This document shows, one piece after another, positions 1-11,092 of a stretch of 64,000 nucleotides of DNA. The number at the start of each line of letters is the position of its first letter. The first letter of the stretch is position 1. The notes beneath the pieces are model-generated. The model had not been told where the DNA came from. It ran no database searches and saw only the letters and a program-made list of their open reading frames with translations. Both the position numbers and the translations under genes were made by a program. Origin of the DNA: Gavia stellata (lineage: Eukaryota > Chordata > Aves > Gaviiformes > Gaviidae); the NCBI RefSeq assembly GCF_030936135.1, contig NC_082618.1, positions 5,863,034 to 5,927,033 of the forward strand, read 5' to 3'.

Positions 1-70
1 TTGCAGAACACCAGACACCATCTGGATGGCATGGAGTGTTTTATCCATGTCCTGTGGGTCGATTTTGCTC
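1..70 (-). CDS. UNC45B: UNC45B coding exon 9 (residues 382-405, cut by window edge)
   Basis: The exon opens after CATGCAG and encodes [20 protein letters not shown] and onward until position 1, where the window ends. The frame is continuous with exon 8. Confidence 0.9.
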
Positions 71-3000
71 CTGCATGGGATAGAGGGAGTCAGTGTGTGG
101 AAGAGTAGTTGCTTACACTTCTCATTCCCTTGAGCAGGGAACGTCCTCCTTCAGATTGTGAACTGAGCTCCACTGCCGAAATATATAGGTATCTGGGACA
201 CAGCTGAGCCCAAATCCATGCGAAGGCTGTGATCCAGCAGGTAAGAGTACAATGTGAGGATCTGAGGATCCCAGCTGAAGGATTCAGCAGGATCTCAAGC
301 AAATCATTATCTCCCAGGGCCTCAATTTGGCACCTAAGTGGACTGCAAGTGCCTCATCTCATCCTTAAGACCTCCTGCTCCTGTGCCTCTGGGCCAGCTC
401 AGCCCTGACTCACTTGATGTACTCCTCGCAGATCACCCGGTAGTTGTCACGCTCCGGGTCGCAGCGCAGGTCATCGTAGAGTTTATTTAGGAGGACGGAG
501 GCAGTCAGCTGGGTGTTCTCTGTCAGTGGCAGGCAGTCAGGCATCTCAGGAATCTGGCCCACCACTTTCAGTATCTTTTTTAAGCCTGGAAACAATGGAG
601 TGATACAGCTGCTGGAGGGGAGAGGGTCTGTACAAAACTCAAGATACTATTTGTTGGTTTCTTGCAGTGAAATAGCCAGCCTGGACAGTTTTCAATTACT
701 TTGCAGCCTAATCACATAAGCCTGAAACAAAGACGACACTCAGATGTTTACTGGGGAGGAGTTCTGCTGGTGAGATTACAGGTTTGCAGCATCAGGCTTT
801 TATCCAGCTCTCAGAGCGAGATAAGCAAAACTGCATTTGGTCGCTGGCTGGATCAGTTATTTTTGTCAGGAGGCATTAAACCTACTGACCTCCAAGGCTG
901 GAGGCTTTGACTGAGGAAATGTCACTGATTTTCAAGTGATTCTGGATGTCTTAACCCTCCTTTTGCTAAAGTGTTATTAAATAACTTCTACCAAAATGGG
1001 AACACACATACGCATTGGAATTAGTATAAAAACACACCCCACACAAATCCCTCACCCCATTCCACTTTTAGAAATGACCGGTTTAAGGATCCAGCAAGCT
1101 CGGTAGGTGCTCATCTCATCCTAAGCTAGACAATTTATCCGAGCCGAATCCTCCTAACATTAGCAAGTACGTTGGAATAAACTAACCAGAGAAGTTAAGT
1201 CAGTCCTTTAGAAACTGAAAAATTCTTGTTCTCATACACAATTTTTTTTCTCTTAATCCTGTTTCCTGCTAATAAGTCTAACTTTGCTCCAGGCTTGCAT
1301 GCACCCAAAAACCTGGAGAGGACTTATTTTAGAGAGGATCAGTTCTACAGGTATTCAGGCAAGAATACTCAGCTCCACATCTCCCAAACCAGAACAGGAT
1401 GGAAGGGAAGGACTCACCATTGTCGATGACAAAGATGGTCCTGCTGTTGTCATGGTCTTTCAGGTCCTTCCTCGGTGTATTCTTGTTGAGGAGGTTGAGA
1501 GCTCGGTCTCGCCCTTGCCCAGATACCTTCTTACTGACCAGCATATCCAGCAAACGCATTGTGATCATCCTCAAGTCTTTTTTAGTATCTACACAGAAGC
1601 AAGACAGTAGCAGCCAGTTACAAGAAATTATCTTCAAAAGCAGGTGAACCCAGTGAAAACCATCCAAAGCCATCGCGTGGCTGGAACGTAGGTATTTAAG
1701 TTAACACCATGAGGATAAGAGCTGTGTGCAGGCTGTTACCCTGGACAGCTGAAGGGTAAAGTCCCCACGTCACCAAAGAACAAGGACATCCCAGGAGCGG
1801 AGCCCTCCCTGCTCGCCCCACTTCTCCTCCAGCAAGACTGAAGGACCACCAGGTCATGCACCCTTACCTAGCACTACAGCCTCCTCCTTCCCGCGATGCT
1901 CCTCTTTCCCCTGGCCCAGCAAACAGTCAGTGATGGTCTGCAGGAGGTTGCAGACAGCCAGGGAGATTTCTTCATTGTCTACAGACATCCACATACAAAT
2001 GTTGTCAATGCCCAGGTAATGGAGAATGGCGGTGGCCTGGCCCCAGAAAGGAGAGAGCAGGGCAGCTGTTAGCAAGGGGAATGAGCCTTTCCTTCCTGCA
2101 TGATTTAGAAAGGTCAGCCTCAGCTTGTACAAAGAAAGTATTTTCCTGGTTGAATCCTGAGTCAGTACAAGGCAGAGTTTTGCTTTTCATTCTTATTTTC
2201 ATTTATAAAAAGACAACTCCTAAAATCTAGATTTGCCAGTACTGCAACAGACCATTTCCAACGAGGATGTTGAGATGAGCGTGGCTGGGTTGGGAAGAGG
2301 CTTGTTAACAAAGGTTGTTAACAAAGAGCCTGTTTGGTGCATGAACCCCACCCTGGCTGTGAGCACACCCAGTGTCATCACGCAGCCTGTCCCCCTACAC
2401 GGTGGCACATCAGTAGTTCACGGGAGGCACGTTCAGAAGCACACTGACCTCACGGGCTTTGCAGAACAGCCTTTTTGCATATGACAATAGTTCATGTTTC
2501 AGAAAAAAAAATAAAAATAGGTCTCCACTGGACTGGATTTTTATCCAGTAGATTTTTGTTGTGTTGTAGTTGCCCCCCACTTCTTTGCGTTGTTACACTG
2601 ACATTTTGCCCATGTCCATCTCCTGCTTCCAACCACATAACACAGACAGGGCTTCTTATGAGCCATTTCTTTACTGAGAGAGTGGTGAGACACTGGAATA
2701 AACTGCCCAGGGAAGTGGTGGAGTCACCATCCCTGGAGGGGTTCAAGGAACGTGTGGATGTGGCATTGTGGGACATGGTTTAGTGGGCATGGTGGGGTTT
2801 GTTGGTTGATGGTTGGACTTGATGATCTTACAGGTCTTTTCCAACCTTAGTGATTCTGTGATTGTGATTCTGTGATTTTACACTATATAAAAACAGTCTT
2901 GGTGTACAGTAAGATATTAGCTGGCTCAGAGACCCCTGGGACTTGCCTGGGACCCTTCCCAGGAACTTTAACTTTCTTGTAGACTCTCCCTGCTTTCTGT

Positions 3001-6000
3001 CATCTAAGCCTTGGACAAAACTTTCCCAAAGTTATTTATTGCTTTTCCGAGACCTGTGATGGAGGATGTGGATTTGACCCAGCCACGCTTCCCACAATGT
3101 ATGTGGTAACAACTCGTCATAAGTTTTACTTCACCGGCACACATGAAGGCACTGTAGGGAACACATACGGCTTTGACCCCGGAGATCAGGAGCACAGTAA
3201 CAGGGGCATTTTCAATAGTCTGGGTTAACCCCGCTTGCTTATTTGTATTTTTTTTTCCCAAAAAATTTTAAATTTTATTTGTAGGATTTAATTTTTCCCA
3301 CTGCTCACAAACATTGTGAACTATTGCAATTTTCCACTCCCCCAGGTTCAAGGCAATAGCAGCGAAGGTCCTGAGCCCCCAGTTACTTACCCGAGCCTTA
3401 TGTCCCGTGCACATGCCCGAAAGTGTCCTCACGGCTGCCAGGATCAGCTCAGCATTTTTGGTTTCTATCAGCTGCAGCAGCAAGCTGACCCCGTTGTTCT
3501 GGAAAATCCTCTCGGCACCTGCTTCTTCCCGCCCCAGGACTATGAGGTTGTTGGCAGCCTGGGTGGGAGACAGGAGAACGCGGGGTCAGCAGCACAGCCG
3601 TGCCGGCAGCCTCTGAAGCACCTCCGTGCAGCTCCGGGATGTGCCGGTGGGAGCTGTGGGGTGGCCACCTCCTGACAGATGCAGTGGACCAGCTCTGACC
3701 CCACCGGGCAGTTTCTCCAGGTGCATCTGGGTGATGGGCTTCGCTCTGCCCAAGAAAAGTGGGTCACTGCTTGGAGGGAAACATGGGGAAGGTGGTAGAG
3801 ATGGGGCTGAGCAGAAGTCCAGTCTGATCCCACCTTTGCTATTTTGGGAGGTTGCCCCATCTTCCCAACAGCACAAGGATGATGCCTCTGGGGCATTTCC
3901 CCTCTTGGTTGTCTCTCCGAGTGCAGTTCATCTCCAAGCTCCTTACCTCGTCCTCTGTCTGGGGGAGGTGGGGAAGGGAACGCAGCCTTCTGCTCCTCGG
4001 GATGGCCTCTGACATTAAACAGCAATTTGTCCTGTCAAGTCCAGGACAGTTCTCACCTTTTCTCGCTTTTCTTTCTCGCTGTTCTCATCCAGCAGGATTT
4101 CAAACATCTTCTGCACCCTCAAGTCCGTGGAGAACTGAACGCGCAGCTGTGCCGACAGAGAGAGCATGGGGCATCAGAGGGAGAAAATCAAGGACAAGTC
4201 TTCCTTTATCACTTCAAGGACACCACAGACCCCCAAGCCAAAGGCAATTTAAGCTGAATAAGAAAACAGGCATTGCTTCTCAGCGATTAGTATCGATTAC
4301 CCATCTCAGACTCGTGGGCATGGGCAGAGCCAGCCCTAAACCATCATTTGTGAGACCTCACGGTACCTAGTGATGCAGGGACTTCTTCACAGCACCCCCG
4401 TAAAGGTAACTAAGTCAATGTGGCAACTGCCAGACCCAGTCCAAAGCTGGTCCAGTTCCTTGCCAGGACCTTACCCAGACATTCAGGACCAGACCAGGCT
4501 CAGGAGTGAGCCGCCACGCTTTTCAATTTAACCATTCAATCTGATCCTCAGATTTACACGCATCAAGTTTGAACTTCCAGTTAATGGAGCCTATTTATCG
4601 CCCTACGTTGTTTTGAGTTTCCAGTATGACCAGCAATCCATTTGTGTAACACCGAGCACGGACTTCCCACACCCGGTCTGTGAACCTGGGACTGCTCCCC
4701 CGGCATTTACCTTCTCCTGGATGTCAGCCCCCAGTCGCCTCAGGGTCTCTTGGAAGTTTTTGTTGCGGGGTTCGATGGTGGCACATTTCTGAGCATCTTT
4801 GAACGCTTGGTCCAATTTCCCCAATTTTTCCAGAGCTTGGCTGCGCCGGTACAAGGCTTTGATATCCGAAGCATTGATGTCAATAGCTGTGAAAGTGATC
4901 CAAAACACCAGACATCAGAGTTGGCTTCTTGGAAATCCTCTGTGGAAACTGTGATTTGCTTTACAGTGACTACAGCGCCTCGAGACATAGTTAACGTTGT
5001 GAGTGAATCGGTACCTGATTAGCACCGATTGCACCAACACACTGAATTGGTGCATCTTCTTTTGAACCTCCATTAATTCCCTTGTGGCCTCAGCACTTGG
5101 CTGTTAGTGGACATCAAGGAGTAAGACCACAGTGCCCCAAAAGCAGATGTGAGAGCAGTACCCAGAAACGCAGCTCTCCTTTCTGAAAACAGCCCCCTCC
5201 TTACCTCTAGACGCATCCGAGGCTGCCTTGGCATATTCCTCCTGTTAAACCAGAGGGAAGGAGTGATTTGTTAGCAGTGGAATAGCAGGGGACGTCCCAT
5301 TGCTGATGCACACTGTGACCTCTCTGTTTCCACTTACTAACAGGACACCCCAGTGAAACCAGCAGCAGCCGACAGAAGGAAAGATGGGGGCTTAGGTACC
5401 TTTTAACCACTGATGGGGGAAGAGGAAAAGGTCTGTGATGCAGGTGAGACAACATATGCTGATGACGAGGCAGCAGCCGACTGCGGGCAGTGATGGAAGA
5501 GGGGATACTCACAAGAGCCTATCTGCGCTTTGCTCTGGGTTGGTGTCACTTCTCCTGGATTAGTGAAAATCCAGGAACTTGCAAGCAATCTGCTAAAATC
5601 CCACTGCAGGTCGTTACAAGCTGACTGCAGGGAACGGAGACAATTTTGGTACAGATACCAATAACATTTTGTTTTGCTAAATATCCACGTCAGCTTCTCT
5701 CGTCCCTCTGCACCCCAACCCGTGGCTTTCGGAGCTCTCCCGTAAGCGCAGAGCCAGCTGGCTGCCAAAAGCTTTTGCTTCAAAGTGATTAAGTGGGACC
5801 GTCTCTGAGCTGAACCAGCGTGCTCAGCCCCATCAGGATTGAAGCAGGGAGGCAGCTTTACCGCTCCAGGACAAGCCCAGAACAAATAATTTCAGATCAG
5901 TTTGCAAACACTCTATTCAATAAATGGACAAACCACACAGGCCACAGCTGGCGAGCGCCCGTGGCTGCCTCCCTGCTCTCCCCTTGAGCACTGCCCAGGC

Positions 6001-6182
6001 AAACCCAGAGCTTTTCTCACCTTTTTGAGGAAACACGCTGCCCTGTTCCTGTACAGCACCGCCTGCAGCGCCTTGTCCTTGTTGAGCTTTATGGCTTGAG
6101 TGTAGCTTTGAACGGCTTTCTCGTAGTTGCTGGCCTGAAAATATTTATTGCCCTCCTCTTTCAGCTGGATGGGATCCTCCAT
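1..6182 (-). CDS. UNC45B: UNC45B, muscle myosin chaperone (N-terminal part, runs off left edge)
   Basis: This is the first ~405 residues of a ~930-residue UCS-family co-chaperone that works with HSP90 in the muscle cytosol to fold the myosin motor domain. Nine coding exons (listed separately) join in phase with no stop. Residues 1 to about 115 form three TPR repeats. By alignment to the HOP TPR1 pattern, the carboxylate-clamp residues that grip the HSP90 EEVD tail are K8, N12, N46, K76 and R80, all present. Residues from about 126 belong to the armadillo-like central domain; the myosin-binding UCS domain lies beyond the edge. The product follows the muscle paralogue UNC45B (segments such as [14 protein letters not shown] and [12 protein letters not shown]) rather than UNC45A. 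The start ATG at 6182 directly follows a splice-acceptor-like sequence, so the 5' UTR is probably in upstream exons. The gene is divergent from RAD51D. Confidence 0.97.
414..585 (-). CDS. UNC45B: UNC45B coding exon 8 (residues 325-381)
   Basis: It encodes [20 protein letters not shown] to ICEEYI and ends two nucleotides into the next codon before GTGAG. The acceptor is TTTCCAG. Confidence 0.96.
1418..1588 (-). CDS. UNC45B: UNC45B coding exon 7 (residues 268-324)
   Basis: It encodes [20 protein letters not shown] to TIFVIDN plus one nucleotide. The acceptor is TGTAG and the donor GTGAGT. Confidence 0.96.
1868..2036 (-). CDS. UNC45B: UNC45B coding exon 6 (residues 212-267)
   Basis: It encodes [20 protein letters not shown] to EEAVVL plus one nucleotide. 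The acceptor is GGCCAG and the donor GTAAGG. The phase-1 end is completed by the next exon to give D268. Confidence 0.95.
2665..2879 (+). mobile_element. CR1 LINE 3' fragment in UNC45B intron
   Basis: The fragment encodes the CR1 ORF2 C-terminus ([19 protein letters not shown]) followed by the typical 3' UTR (GGTTGGACTTGATGATCTT, then CTTTTCCAACC). It ends in ATTCTGTG-type repeats. It is severely 5' truncated. By eye it differs at only about 7 of some 190 aligned bases from the copy at 8828-9593, so both come from the same relatively young subfamily. It is antisense to UNC45B and lies in the intron between coding exons 5 and 6. Confidence 0.93.
3391..3558 (-). CDS. UNC45B: UNC45B coding exon 5 (residues 156-211)
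   Basis: Fifty-six codons, [20 protein letters not shown] to MCTGHKAR, are armadillo-like helices of the central domain. The acceptor is CACCCAG and the donor GTAAGT. Confidence 0.95.
4057..4146 (-). CDS. UNC45B: UNC45B coding exon 4 (residues 126-155)
   Basis: Thirty codons, [20 protein letters not shown] to KEKREK, form the linker from the TPR domain into the central domain. The acceptor is GGCACAG and the donor GTGAGA. Confidence 0.95.
4711..4886 (-). CDS. UNC45B: UNC45B coding exon 3 (residues 67-125, TPR2-TPR3)
   Basis: It reads [20 protein letters not shown] through [10 protein letters not shown]. It contains clamp residues K76 and R80. The acceptor is TTTCACAG and the donor GTAAAT; 176 nt plus the single carried nucleotide gives 59 codons. 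Confidence 0.96.
5205..5241 (-). CDS. UNC45B: UNC45B coding exon 2 (residues 55-66)
   Basis: This 37-nt exon encodes [12 protein letters not shown] plus one nucleotide of the next codon. It is flanked by an ACAG acceptor and a GTAAGG donor. It forms the start of the second TPR. Confidence 0.93.
6021..6182 (-). CDS. UNC45B: UNC45B coding exon 1 (residues 1-54, TPR1)
   Basis: It starts [15 protein letters not shown] and ends AACFLKK before a GTGAG donor. The exon is exactly 54 codons. An acceptor-like CTCCAG lies immediately upstream of the ATG. It carries clamp residues K8, N12 and N46. Confidence 0.95.
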
Positions 6183-6325
6183 CTGGAGAGCTTTAAGGAA
6201 AAACATCAATTTGTAGCCCATTTTCAGCAGCCTGTGTCACCGGGGTCGCCTGCCTACTCCATCAAGCTGAGTTTCACCATGAGACCGACGTATAATTAAC
6301 ACACCCATTAATAAAAGCAGCTTAC

Positions 6326-6409
6326 CAGGCTGAAGAGTTTGGAAAATGAAGTCCTCAATTGCTCCTCAAGGCTATGGCTTCTCAGAAGCTTTTCGCACGG
6401 CTGTAGATC
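6326..6409 (-). other. Possible non-coding 5' UTR exon of UNC45B
   Basis: On the minus strand an 84-nt segment lies between a pyrimidine-rich acceptor (TTCCTAAG after a T-rich tract) and a CCTG/GTAAGC donor. It is 143 nt upstream of the acceptor-like site that precedes the UNC45B ATG. It has no sustained reading frame. This is inferred from splice signals alone. Confidence 0.35.
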
Positions 6410-6563
6410 CTTAGGAATCAAGTAATAAAAGAAAGAAAAACAACAGAAAAGAAGACTTAAAGAAGTTTGCTGGCACCACAGAGGGTCCGTGTGGCTCAGG
6501 AAAGAGCTCGCCTCCCGCTCCAAGTTTGGGCAGGACCTGGCAGCTCCTGCTGCCTGTCAACGT

Positions 6564-6674
6564 CACCTGTCACCGCAGCCTGTCCCCGTCCTCGTCCCCC
6601 CCGTGCTATATAGTGCCTGGGGAGGGCTGCGAGCCAGGGCCCCCGGCAGCCCGCCCAGCTCGGGGGGGCACCTG
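6564..6674 (-). promoter_or_regulatory. Candidate UNC45B core promoter: TATA-like box with two E-boxes
   Basis: CTATATAG at 6606-6613 sits in otherwise GC-rich DNA upstream of the UNC45B 5' exons. CACCTG E-boxes, a class bound by myogenic bHLH factors, occur at 6564-6569 and 6669-6674. A muscle-specific gene with a TATA box and E-boxes is plausible, but short motifs like these also occur by chance. Confidence 0.3.
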
Positions 6675-8827
6675 CGTGGAAGCGGGCAGCACCTCTCTGC
6701 AGCGAGAGGGGATCCTCTCCCACCCACAGGGGCAAATCCCACCTTCCCTCTACCTGCAGAGCTGCATGGGGCAGGGGGAGCAGGAATGGGGGGGTTCATG
6801 CCAGAAAAACCCACGGCTGGGACGTCTGACCCCCGTCGCAGTGCTCAGACCCTTTTCCCTTTCTATTTAGGGAAGCATGAGACAGCTGAGCCTCGGGGAC
6901 AAGCGGCCCCACGCCAGCAGCTGCGGCAGCACCCAGCACCTTCCAGAACGCCCCAGGACAGAAAGCTGACTCGCACCCAGCGCTGCCTCCTTCTCGCAGG
7001 GCTTTGGGAGCCCACCCCACTGCAAATCCCACCCGTGACTGGCACTGCCACCTCCCCTCATTTGGCAGCAGAGACTAACACAGATATCTGTACTGGAACA
7101 TACTGGCCCACTGCTGTGATGAAAGTCTCAGGTCTCAATTTGAGTGACACCAGTAGACAGAGCAGCACTGAGCTCCAAAGACCTGAACCTTTCAAACCCT
7201 ACCTTGTTTCCCAGGGGTCACAGTCCATCAGAAATTCTGCTTTGCGACTTATCTTCCCCCAAAATTCAGGCCTTGCCTTCCCAAGCGTACCTATGGGCAT
7301 CCCAGCTATAAAGCAAATGGGGGAACTGGCAGTAGGGATGGGGAAATGACCAAGGGGAGCACGGGCTGGCCAGTATCAGGTCAGTTGCTCCGATCAGGCT
7401 TATGCCACAGAGCTGAACTATAGCAGACAACACACTTCCACACTGAGACACTGCCAAGAAAAAAAATTAAGTTCTCTTTAATACTGATGATCTGTGTTGT
7501 GGCTCACGGATTTTACGCAGCAAGAATTGGCACAAGACTGCCCTGTTTGGGTCTCCTATTTTATTCACCCTGCACCGACAGCACTGCCTGGTCCCTGGTA
7601 TCTGGGCAGGAGGTGGTTGCAAAGCAATTTGGAAGTCCCTTTCACAGCATATCACCTGCAGAGCAGTTGCAGGTAGCTCAAACACCTTCATTCATTGGGG
7701 GTATGTCCAAGGCACAAGGACCACATCTGTGGAGGGTGTGAGAGGCCATCTCTGCCTTAGATAGACTCAGGACCATGGCTTTTCTAGGACTCACATGGAC
7801 TAACATGCCAGAAAACCCTTTCCACATTGCTTTAGGTATAGAGGAAGAGTCAGCTTGCTTCACTTCGGTACTCATGGTGTACATAGCACAGCCTTTCTCA
7901 AGTTAGCCAGAATAAAGGCTTCATTTTCATGAATGGCAGCGCTACAGGTACTTCAAGTAAGCTAAGTTACAAAATAAAATTGTGTTTGATGCTGCTAATG
8001 TTCAAGACAGAGCTAAGAGTGGCCTGAGCTCCCCCTGGTCTGCGTTTTTGGGATGGGGTATCAGTGATTACACTGCAGTGGCAGGGAAGAAGAGCAGCTG
8101 CCCAGGACAGGGGGATCAGCCCCAGGAGTTACCTTATCCCTGTGCCTTCCCGCAGCTGGAGCAGATGTGTTAACGCCCCTGCCCCGGAGGGGCTGCAGCC
8201 TCAGCAGCAGCGAGTGTGGGGGGGCCTCTTGAGGCATCGGCTGAAGAAAAGCTTTTCCTTGGGAAATTCAAGTCCCAGGCGGCCAAAGAGGGGGACAGCC
8301 CCCCGGCTTCCCCTGCAGCGAGACCCTTTCGGGGACAGAGCTCTCCCCGCCTGTGGAACAGCGAAGACCCCCCATACATCTTCATTTTCCACCCTGCAAC
8401 CCCAACTGCAAGCACCAGCTGATGAGTCTTGCCAAACCCAGCCCTGGGATCCCACCTTACCTTGCAGAGAGCTGGCAGAGGTCCATGGTGAAATTACCCT
8501 CCAGAAAATCCCAGGATGAGCTCCAGCATCTCTAGAGCAGCAGCAGGGCTAGTTGTGCTGAGCAGCCAGGGCTTGAGCTTTTCGCCAACCCAGCATTAGA
8601 GACCTTCTCCTTGGGTTAAAGCTGCACGCAATCCCTTTTAGAGCTGCCCCTCAAACCCCTAATGCAAGTGTAGGGCAGCTAAAGTGAGGGCGTAGAGCCC
8701 AGGTTCATCTCAGAAATAACTTCAGAAATTATAATTAAAGGGTTTTTTCCTATTCACAGCTGCTCTCCCAGCAAGCACTCAGCCCCCACCAGCTCTGCAG
8801 GGGACCATGAGTCTGCCCAGCCACACC
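6615..8827. other. Intergenic DNA between UNC45B and the CR1 copy
   Basis: GC-rich DNA with no coding exon that I recognise. Long open frames here, for example 6489-7349 (+), are low-complexity Pro/Ala/Gly-rich frames without domains. No NLE1 WD40 exon or FNDC8 exon is visible. Confidence 0.6.
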
Positions 8828-9593
8828 ACAGAATCACACAGAATCACTAAGGTTGGAAAAGACCTGTAAGATCATCAAGTCCAACCATCAACCAGCAAAC
8901 CCCACCATGGCCACTAAACCATGTCCCACAGTGCCACATCCACATGTTTCTTGAACACCTCCAGGGATGGTGACTCCACCACCTCCCTGGGCAGTTTATT
9001 CCAGTGTCTCACCACTCTCTCAGTAAAGAAATTTTTCCTAATATCCAGTCTGAACCTCCCCTGGTGCAACTTGAGGCCATTTCCTCTTGTCCTACCACTT
9101 GTCACTTGGGAGAAGAGACCAACACCCACCTCCCCACAACCCCCTTTCAGGTAGTTGTAGAGAGCGATAAGGTCTCCCCTCAGCCTCCTCTTCTCCAGAC
9201 TGAACACCCCCAGCTCCCTCAGCCGCTCCTCATCAGACTTGTGCTCCAGACCCCTCACCAGCTTCGTCACCCTTCTCTGGACATGCTCCAGCACCTCAAT
9301 GTCCTTCTTGGAGTGAGGGGCCCAACACTGAACACAGTATTCGAGGTGCAGCCTCACCAGCGCCGAGTACAGGGGCACGATCACCTCCCTGCTCCTGCTG
9401 CCCACACCATTTCTGATACAGGCCAGGATGGCGTTGGCCTTCTTGGCCACCTGGGCACACTGCTGGCTCATATTCAGCCGGCTGTCGACCAACACCCCCA
9501 GGTCCTTTTCTGCGGGGCAGCTTTCCAGCCACTCGTCCCCAAGCCTGGAGCGCTGCCTGGGGTTGTTGTGACCCAAGTGCAGGACCCGGCACC
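8828..9593 (-). mobile_element. CR1 LINE fragment with intact C-terminal ORF2 frame
   Basis: On the minus strand the element reads from the ORF2 C-terminal third ([67 protein letters not shown]) through the 3' UTR to the terminal ATTCTGTG repeats. The open frame runs from 9675 to the stop at 8914 without interruption; its first ~28 codons are flanking DNA. The reverse-transcriptase catalytic core is missing, so the copy is 5' truncated and not autonomous. Confidence 0.95.
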
Positions 9594-10184
9594 AGCAGAG
9601 AGCCCAGCTCGGAACACAAACTATGCCTTTGACAGCGAAACGAGCCCTGCGCAGAAACACACAAGAGCTCTGCAAGAGAAAACTGGTGTAGCCTCACCTC
9701 TATCTCCTACTTCTTCAGTCTGTCTACACTTTTAAACTAACTAACAGCTAGCTAGCCCCCAGCCCCCCCAGCAGCAGCATCTGCCCACACCCCCCCTCAA
9801 AACCAGCCAGCCCGGGCTCTGGTTCCGTTATTTGTAGAGCCCGGAGCCGCAGCACCGCTGGCACCTGTGCTGATGGTCCCTGAAAGACAGCTGGTGCCTG
9901 GGGGGGCTGCTATAGCTAAGGGGGGAGCCCCATTTCTCTTCCCTTTGCTCTCGCTTTGCTGCAGCTCCCGAGCGGGCTCTGGTCCTCCCAGGTGCTCCCC
10001 CCGTGTCCCCGCCGGCACCGGGCTGTGCTGCGAGCTGAAACCCCCCGTTTGCCTGCGTGCCCCCCCCTCCAGAAGCACCCTTGGGTGTCAGCAGCCGGAG
10101 AGGTTTTTCCGTGCCGGGGCCAGCGAGGAGGGGAGAGGCTCCGGAGGGGCATTCGCGGGCAGGACCGGGCGTCCCGTTTGCTCG

Positions 10185-10562
10185 CAGGGTCGTTCTGGGC
10201 CCGGCGGAGGAGCGGGGGGGGGACACCAGGGTCGTTCTGGGCCCGGTGGAGGAGCGGGGGGGGGACACCAGGGTCGTTCTGGGCCCGGTGGAGGAGCGGG
10301 GGGGGGACACCAGGGTCGTTGCTGGGCCCGGCGGAGGAGCGGGGGGGGGACACCAGGGTCGTTGCTGGGCCCGGTGGAGGAGCGGGGGGGGACACCAGGG
10401 TCGTTCTGGGCCCGGTGGAGGAGCGGGGGGGACGACGACGACGAGGGTCGTTGCTGGGCCGGGTGGAGGAGCGGGGGGGGGACACCAGGGTTGTTGCTGG
10501 GCCCGGCGGAGGAGCGGGGGGCGGACGACGACGAGGCCCGGCGGAGGAGCGAGCGGGGGGGG
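10185..10562 (+). repeat. G-rich ~42-bp minisatellite, about 8.5 copies
   Basis: Units begin at 10185, 10227, 10269, 10311, 10354, 10396, 10443, 10486 and a partial copy near 10534. Each reads roughly CAGGGTCGTT(G)CTGGGCCC, then GGTGGAGGAGC, then a run of 7 to 9 G, then ACAC. Period is 42-43 bp, with one 47-48 bp unit where GAC/ACG triplets replace the end. Substitutions (GGCGG/GGTGG, CTGGG/GCTGGG) distinguish units. Confidence 0.95.
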
Positions 10563-11092
10563 GACCCTGCGCAGCCCCTGCCCGGGGAGCGCGGCGGCGG
10601 GTGGCAGCCGGCGGGTGCAGAGGCGGGGCGGGGGCCCGGCGGCGCGGCCGCGAGTTCGAGCCCAGCCCGGCCCTTCCGCTGCCGGCAGGAAGCGGGGGGG
10701 GGCGAGCGGGCCCCGGGGCAGGCTGGCCTGGGGTGCCTGGGGGAGCGGGAGGTGCGTTTGGGGCGCAAAGGGAGGGCAGGGTGGGGTGGGAGACTCGGCG
10801 TGGGGCTGTCCCACGGGCGCGTCTGGCGCGGAGGGCTCCGCGGGTGGGGGTGCCCCGCCTGCTGCGCCGCCCCGGGAGCGGGAGCTGCCTGCGGGATTTG
10901 GGGCGGTTCGGGCCGAAAGGGAGACTAAACCACCCACCCCAGCCACGGCCTGGGTGGTGTCTCTGCAGCTCCGGGGGCAGGCTGTGGCTTTGCTGCACGC
11001 GTGGGGTATGATCCGTGTCAGGACGGTGCCAAATCTGCTCTCCTGTCTCCTCTCCAGCCCCGTGGTGCTCCGTCCTGGGGGTGGCCAAGGAC

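Noticed and set aside
3004-3261. 85-codon minus-strand frame between UNC45B exons
   Set aside because: It is intronic, and the verified exon-to-exon phase across 3391 and 2036 leaves no room for an extra exon in orthologue alignments.
6489-7349. 286-codon plus-strand frame
   Set aside because: Low-complexity Pro/Ser/Gly composition in GC-rich intergenic DNA. It has no domain, and competing frames run on the other strand.
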